Notes under the pieces: generated by a model
Databases searched by the model: none
The model's input: only the letters and a program-made list of their open reading frames with translations
What the model was told of the DNA's origin: nothing
Made by a program: the position numbers and the translations under genes
Part shown: one piece after another, positions 59,401 through 64,000 of the stretch
Layout of the letters: each line of letters opens with the position of its first letter
How positions within the stretch are numbered: position 1 is the stretch's first letter
NCBI GenBank assembly: GCA_034766995.1
Contig: CM068313.1
Location: 18,744,012 to 18,808,011 of the forward strand
Length of the DNA: 64,000 bases
Direction of reading: 5' to 3'
Source of the DNA: Acanthacorydalis orientalis
Taxonomy: Eukaryota; Arthropoda; Insecta; Megaloptera; Corydalidae

Positions 59401-60614
59401 GTATATAATTTACAGTATAATGATGTTAAAAAATCCATATTAAATTAATTGTTATATTTGGATATCAATATGTATTCTCTAATTTTTCATATTGGTTAAT
59501 TGGTTATTTGAGTCTTAAGGGCGCGTCGATACCAAAGGTCATATTGATGTTATTTAGAAGTGTACAGATGAAAGGAATCCTTTCATTCAATAATATCTAT
59601 ATTTTTCATGTTATGTATACCCGATATTTCATTTATTACATTACATTAATTTTTAGTAATAATTAATACTTTTTTACAATTACATCACATTTATTTATAA
59701 ATATATATTACATTGTGTCTGTTAATGACACACTTTTGCTTCTTTGATGTAGAAATTATTTCAAAAGAGCATTTTTATAATCCTAATTTACTATTAAGTA
59801 AAGAAATTGACGCCAATAAAATATAAGGAATTCATGTTCACTGATCCAGAACTCTTATATTAATTTTGATGGAAAGGAAAAAGAAAGCTAATTTTTCTAC
59901 TACTTTTTTGATATTATTTTATTCTCGAGAAGTTAAAAAACAAAAACAATATTTTTTTAATAAAAATCTTCAAATATAATACATTAAACTCTCTATCTCA
60001 TGCCATTTGATATTTCTTTAAGAAAAATAATAGGTATAGAACAGTATGTATTGAAGTAAAAAAAATTTTAAAAAATGTATATAATTCCTAGTTCTCATGT
60101 ATTGAGTTTTTTTATAGGTAAATATAGCTGTAAAATCACTAAAAGACACATATATCTAATAAAAATATTCTTATATGACTATACAAAAAAAATAATTTAA
60201 TAATCATAATATATAGTTTCATATGGGACAGTTAATATTCGATTATATTAATGTATTTCTATACAATAAATATTAATACTTAAAAAAACAATAACGTTCT
60301 TTTTGCAGAAAATGCAATATGCGTAGAGATATATAAGATGTGTTACAATACATTTTTATAAAATAAAATAATTACTGTTAGATTATTATTATTAAACATG
60401 ATTACATGAACTACTCATAACATTTTCATATTAATAGTTTCAATAAAAATTATTAAATAGGAAAAGTTTCTACATTTTAATAAATAAGAAACATTTTGAA
60501 TTAATTCAAAATTAGTTAGTAAATTATTTCATCGTGTTAATATTTCGCATAAACTTCCTTAATTAAGTACAAGGTTTATATAATATATACTACTATATGA
60601 TGTACGCCAGTACA

Positions 60615-60617
<3 letters not shown>

Positions 60618-60670
<53 letters not shown>
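60618..60670. repeat. (TA)26 microsatellite
   Basis: Pure TA array. Confidence 0.95.
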
Positions 60671-60673
<3 letters not shown>

Positions 60674-61031
60674 TCATATAGGCAATAAAAAGATGTCATC
60701 TTAAATAAATCCATTTATAGTTCAAGTTTACTTAATGAAGCATTATTATTAAATTGAAAACAATGAACTTTAACATGAATTATAAGAATAGTTTTTGTTA
60801 ATTGACTGAAGAAAAATTTCTTAGAATTTTATATCTTTATATCTGTTCAGTATTATTCCATGTTAGTGAATTTCCTTAAAAACATTAATGAAAATAATGC
60901 ATTTTGATGGAAATAATTTTATAATTATTTCAATTCTATACCGTTTAATAAATACACATTTTTTCAAAAGTTGAAATAGTTTTGAATCTATTTTATATTT
61001 TATATATATGTTTCAATATCTAATAAGTTTA

Positions 61032-61054
61032 AATATATATATATATATATATAT
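61032..61054. repeat. (TA)11 microsatellite
   Basis: Short TA array. Confidence 0.93.
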
Positions 61055-61163
61055 CAAATTCAATAAATATTTAAATACGTTCCAATATTATCAAAGATAA
61101 TACTGTTTAAAATTCAATTTTGAAACAACATTTGTGAATTGAATTCTCTAAGCTCTGAACTAT

Positions 61164-61168
<5 letters not shown>

Positions 61169-61202
<34 letters not shown>
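61169..61202. repeat. (TA)17 array between ATATTGAAT copies
   Basis: TATATTGAAT occurs immediately on both sides of the array. Confidence 0.94.
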
Positions 61203-61207
<5 letters not shown>

Positions 61208-61397
61208 TGAATTCGTATAGAGATAAGTCTATTACTTTAAAATAGAAAAATGAAAATCTAGGTATTTTAAAACAAGTCACAATTCTCTTGAATAATTAAA
61301 TTATATGTCATGTTCACTGCATATAAACATTGATTTATTTCCTTTAAGAAAAAATAATTGTTTCTCTTTACTAAAAATGTTATACTCAATGTGAACG

Positions 61398-61398
<1 letters not shown>

Positions 61399-61464
<66 letters not shown>

Positions 61465-61474
61465 TTATATATAT
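61399..61474. repeat. (TA)n array, 76 bp
   Basis: A long TA array with TTATATTTATA near its end. Confidence 0.95.
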
Positions 61475-62602
61475 GCTGATAAATACTTTTTTAAATTATT
61501 TAGAGAACAATTTATACTATTTCACATAAATGAATAAACAGTTTTCAGTAAAATAAAATAAAACAAAACTCATTTTGAAACAAAATAAAAAAGTAATGAA
61601 TTTTTATGAATATTTATTAATTATAAACTTAAACTAAATAATTAATATATGAAAATAAAAGATATATATGAGATATATTTTTACTCTATTATAAAAAAGT
61701 ATTTTATAATGTATTCATTATTGTTTGAACTTAAATGAAATTAAACAGTATTTTTTATTAAATCACAAAATAATAGGGAAAATATATGTTTTCTTCGTTA
61801 TTATTATATGTTATTACAAAAGACAACTTGCAGAAAGTTAGTACGCTGTAAAAACATTATGTTGGTTTTTAGTTTTAAAAGTTTATTTTCTTGAAAGTAG
61901 ATGTAATATAAGTAGAAGAACCCATTAAAATGTAATGAAAAAATAACAAAATCTTCAGAAAAATGTTTTTTTTCTAGTTTATTTTACATTTAATTCATTT
62001 CGTCTTAATTGTTAAATTCATTTATTATAACTTTCTTAGAAGTTAAAAAACATATTATGCTATTTTTAAAATATAAAAAATATGCAATTAACTTTATAAT
62101 TTGTAATTTGTCAAGGTTGAAAATGTTATAAAGTAATTATAATAGAAAGATAAATTCAACAGTATCGACTTTTCAAATCAAATTAAACGGTTCAAAAAGT
62201 GTATAAACGTACTGCAAACAAAATAATAAAAGTAATCCAATGCTACATTTAAACTTTTAATCATTCATCTGATCTGTGAAAATTGTTGACAGTTCAAAAG
62301 GAAATATCTTTGAAAAAATAGTAAACAGAGGTCAAAGAATCAACGTACCGAAGTAAACTATCAGCAAACGATTTTTATTTCTAGAAAGCGATAAGTGTGC
62401 GATTCTTATCACAAGTGTTATTTCATTACTGTATTGTTAAACGTTACATAAAGTAATATATGAAAACCATATTCATTTTTAGTTTATAACAAATTATGAA
62501 ATATTGTACATAAGTGAAACTGATTAATTAATTTTTCAAGATTTTATTTCCTCACATTGCTTTTTAAATAATTATTTTATAAATATTTGTTATTAAAATG
62601 CA

Positions 62603-62604
<2 letters not shown>
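61475..62604. other. AT-rich non-coding DNA
   Basis: A mildly GC-richer patch near 62270-62420 has no supported frame. Confidence 0.55.

Positions 62605-62641
<37 letters not shown>
62605..62641. repeat. (TA)18 microsatellite
   Basis: Pure TA array. Confidence 0.95.
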
Positions 62642-62642
<1 letters not shown>

Positions 62643-63327
62643 CGGATTATCAAAAACTACTTTAATTATACAACAAATTTTCTAACAGGCAAAAAAATCA
62701 ATAACTATTGTGTTCCAATCAATTATTCTGTGAACTGCGAGTAGCATTAGTAGCTAAGAGTTTTGATAATACGTCAACGAGTCTGAAAGGCTTCCTAAAA
62801 AATAGGGGGACTATGAGATTTTGTAGTAGCTTTACTTTAGTATGGCCCCAATTTTATAAGCACAGCGTAGCGTTTGTTCGTTTTTTAATATTGAAAAAAA
62901 TGTAATATTTTAATTTTAGTAATGTCTATATTCTAAAGTAATAATTGACTTTTAATAAAAATGCTATTTACGAATATTTTTATTTATTTTCATATATTTA
63001 TAGGTATTAAAAATTAAATTATAAAAACTAAATGTTAAATCTTTCTTAAAGGAGATAATGACTAAAATAAACTGCATTCAAGAAATTATAGAATATATAT
63101 AGCAATTTATAGAAACCACTGCTTTCTTCATTGAATAACATTTAAAATAGATTAAACTTAAATCTATAATGGCATTCCTTTCACTAGCCTTGTAATCTAG
63201 GTAGATGTATTTACAATTAATATTATTTATTGTATACTCTTTTTCACAAACAGAATTACAATTATTACTTATACCAATAATAATTATTAGTCTGATCCAA
63301 TGAATTAAATTCAGCATGTAAGAAATA

Positions 63328-63331
<4 letters not shown>
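62642..63331. other. AT-rich DNA with a GC-richer patch at 62700-62890
   Basis: The patch has a plus-strand open frame beginning at TTG (CSNQLFCELRVALVAKSFDN). It has no ATG start and no domain, so it may be an old repeat relic. Confidence 0.4.

Positions 63332-63387
<56 letters not shown>
63332..63387. repeat. (TA)28 microsatellite
   Basis: Pure TA array. Confidence 0.95.
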
Positions 63388-63393
<6 letters not shown>

Positions 63394-63958
63394 ACTGGTT
63401 ATATTATTCAGCTTCAATTTTGTACAATTTTTTATATATAGCATTAATTTTGATTATTAATCAACCATTATAAGCTAATGTTACCATTTACAGGAAAAAA
63501 TTTTTTTCAATATATTAATAATAATTTTTTGTTATTTAATTTTTTGTTAATTGCCACTTTAAAATTCACTTCATCATTTACAAAAGTCAATTGTAAATGT
63601 CATTTAAAAAATTAATAAATATTAAATAAAAGTTTTACTAAATAAAATTAATTTTTCTGTCCATACACTTAAATAATTATAAATATGATTATACACGTTA
63701 TTCTATTAAATTTATAAATGATAGCACTAATTTATAATGAAATTATTAATCTATAATATACAAAAGTATGGTTTTCATAAAGAATATAATCTATTAATTA
63801 ATCTCTCTTTACAATAAAGAGGCTCAGGTTAACAACAAATCTTACCTGACCTGAATTTCTCATCTTTTTTCTATTTAATGTCTCAAAGTATAACATGAAA
63901 TTGATTAATTATTTGTTATTTATTAAAATTAAGATATTATCATTAAAGCATTTTACAC

Positions 63959-63962
<4 letters not shown>
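63388..63962. other. AT-rich non-coding DNA
   Basis: A minus-strand consensus donor TCAG|GTAAGAT lies at about 63846, preceded by a short open run (LNRKKMRNSGQ), but no acceptor of quality is present. Confidence 0.45.

Positions 63963-64000
<38 letters not shown>
63963..64000. repeat. (TA)n array cut by the window end
   Basis: A pure TA array that continues beyond the last base. Confidence 0.95.

Larger units (their letters stand above)
57281..60617. other. AT-rich non-coding DNA
   Basis: TA arrays and one direct repeat are listed separately. CAAAGGTCA at 59533-59541 is a lone nuclear-receptor half-site in a short GC-richer patch (59520-59560). No gene recognised. Confidence 0.55.

Noticed and set aside
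63078..63317. Minus-strand frame of 79 codons
   Set aside because: AT-rich composition, no recognisable motif and no splice borders.

Overview
This is a very AT-rich (roughly three quarters A+T by eye), intron-like or intergenic stretch of an animal nuclear genome, most probably an insect. The main reasons are several mariner-family elements, a non-LTR retrotransposon tail, hAT- and Tc1-like ends, more than 60 TA dinucleotide arrays, and candidate short exons with GT/AG borders. No bacterial operon, rRNA, tRNA or CRISPR is visible. A hymenopteran (bee- or ant-like) source is a reasonable guess from base composition and mariner content, but the sequence alone does not prove it.

Layout. 0-5 kb: TA arrays, one candidate minus-strand exon (1621-1769) and a non-LTR reverse-transcriptase C-terminal relic (2231-2473) that runs almost directly into a (TA)n array. 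6.1-6.6 kb: an internally deleted mariner that still carries an open 123-codon reading frame for the DNA-binding half of the transposase. 7.1-7.45 kb: a GC-richer island with a hairpin. 16.7-18.0 kb: a complete-length dead mariner with matching terminal inverted repeats and TA target duplications. 19.24-19.5 kb: a third mariner fragment, related to the 6.2-kb copy. 25.19-25.25 kb: a well-bordered 63-nt plus-strand exon candidate. 26.5-29.8 kb: three GC-richer islands that look like regulatory elements. 34.73-34.90 kb: the best minus-strand exon candidate, a 168-nt hydrophobic segment. 39.08-39.59 kb: a deleted mariner of another subfamily. 42.9-45.2 kb: Tc1-like and hAT-like ends and an unidentified degenerate coding-like stretch. 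45.9-48.1 kb: a cluster of plus-strand exon-like signals around a GC-richer island. 49.1 kb: a perfect 50-bp palindrome. 54.6-55.5 kb: a dead mariner of a further lineage. The rest to 64 kb is AT-rich sequence with TA arrays.

How it fits together. There is no gene cluster whose products cooperate. The simplest reading is that the window lies inside long introns, or between genes, with exon candidates on both strands, punctuated by decayed DNA transposons. Most long reading frames through TA arrays are artefacts of the repeat (alternating Tyr and Ile codons). Exon calls rest on splice-like borders plus an open frame; apart from 25189-25251 and 34733-34900 they are close to what chance gives in this much AT-rich DNA, and are scored accordingly.
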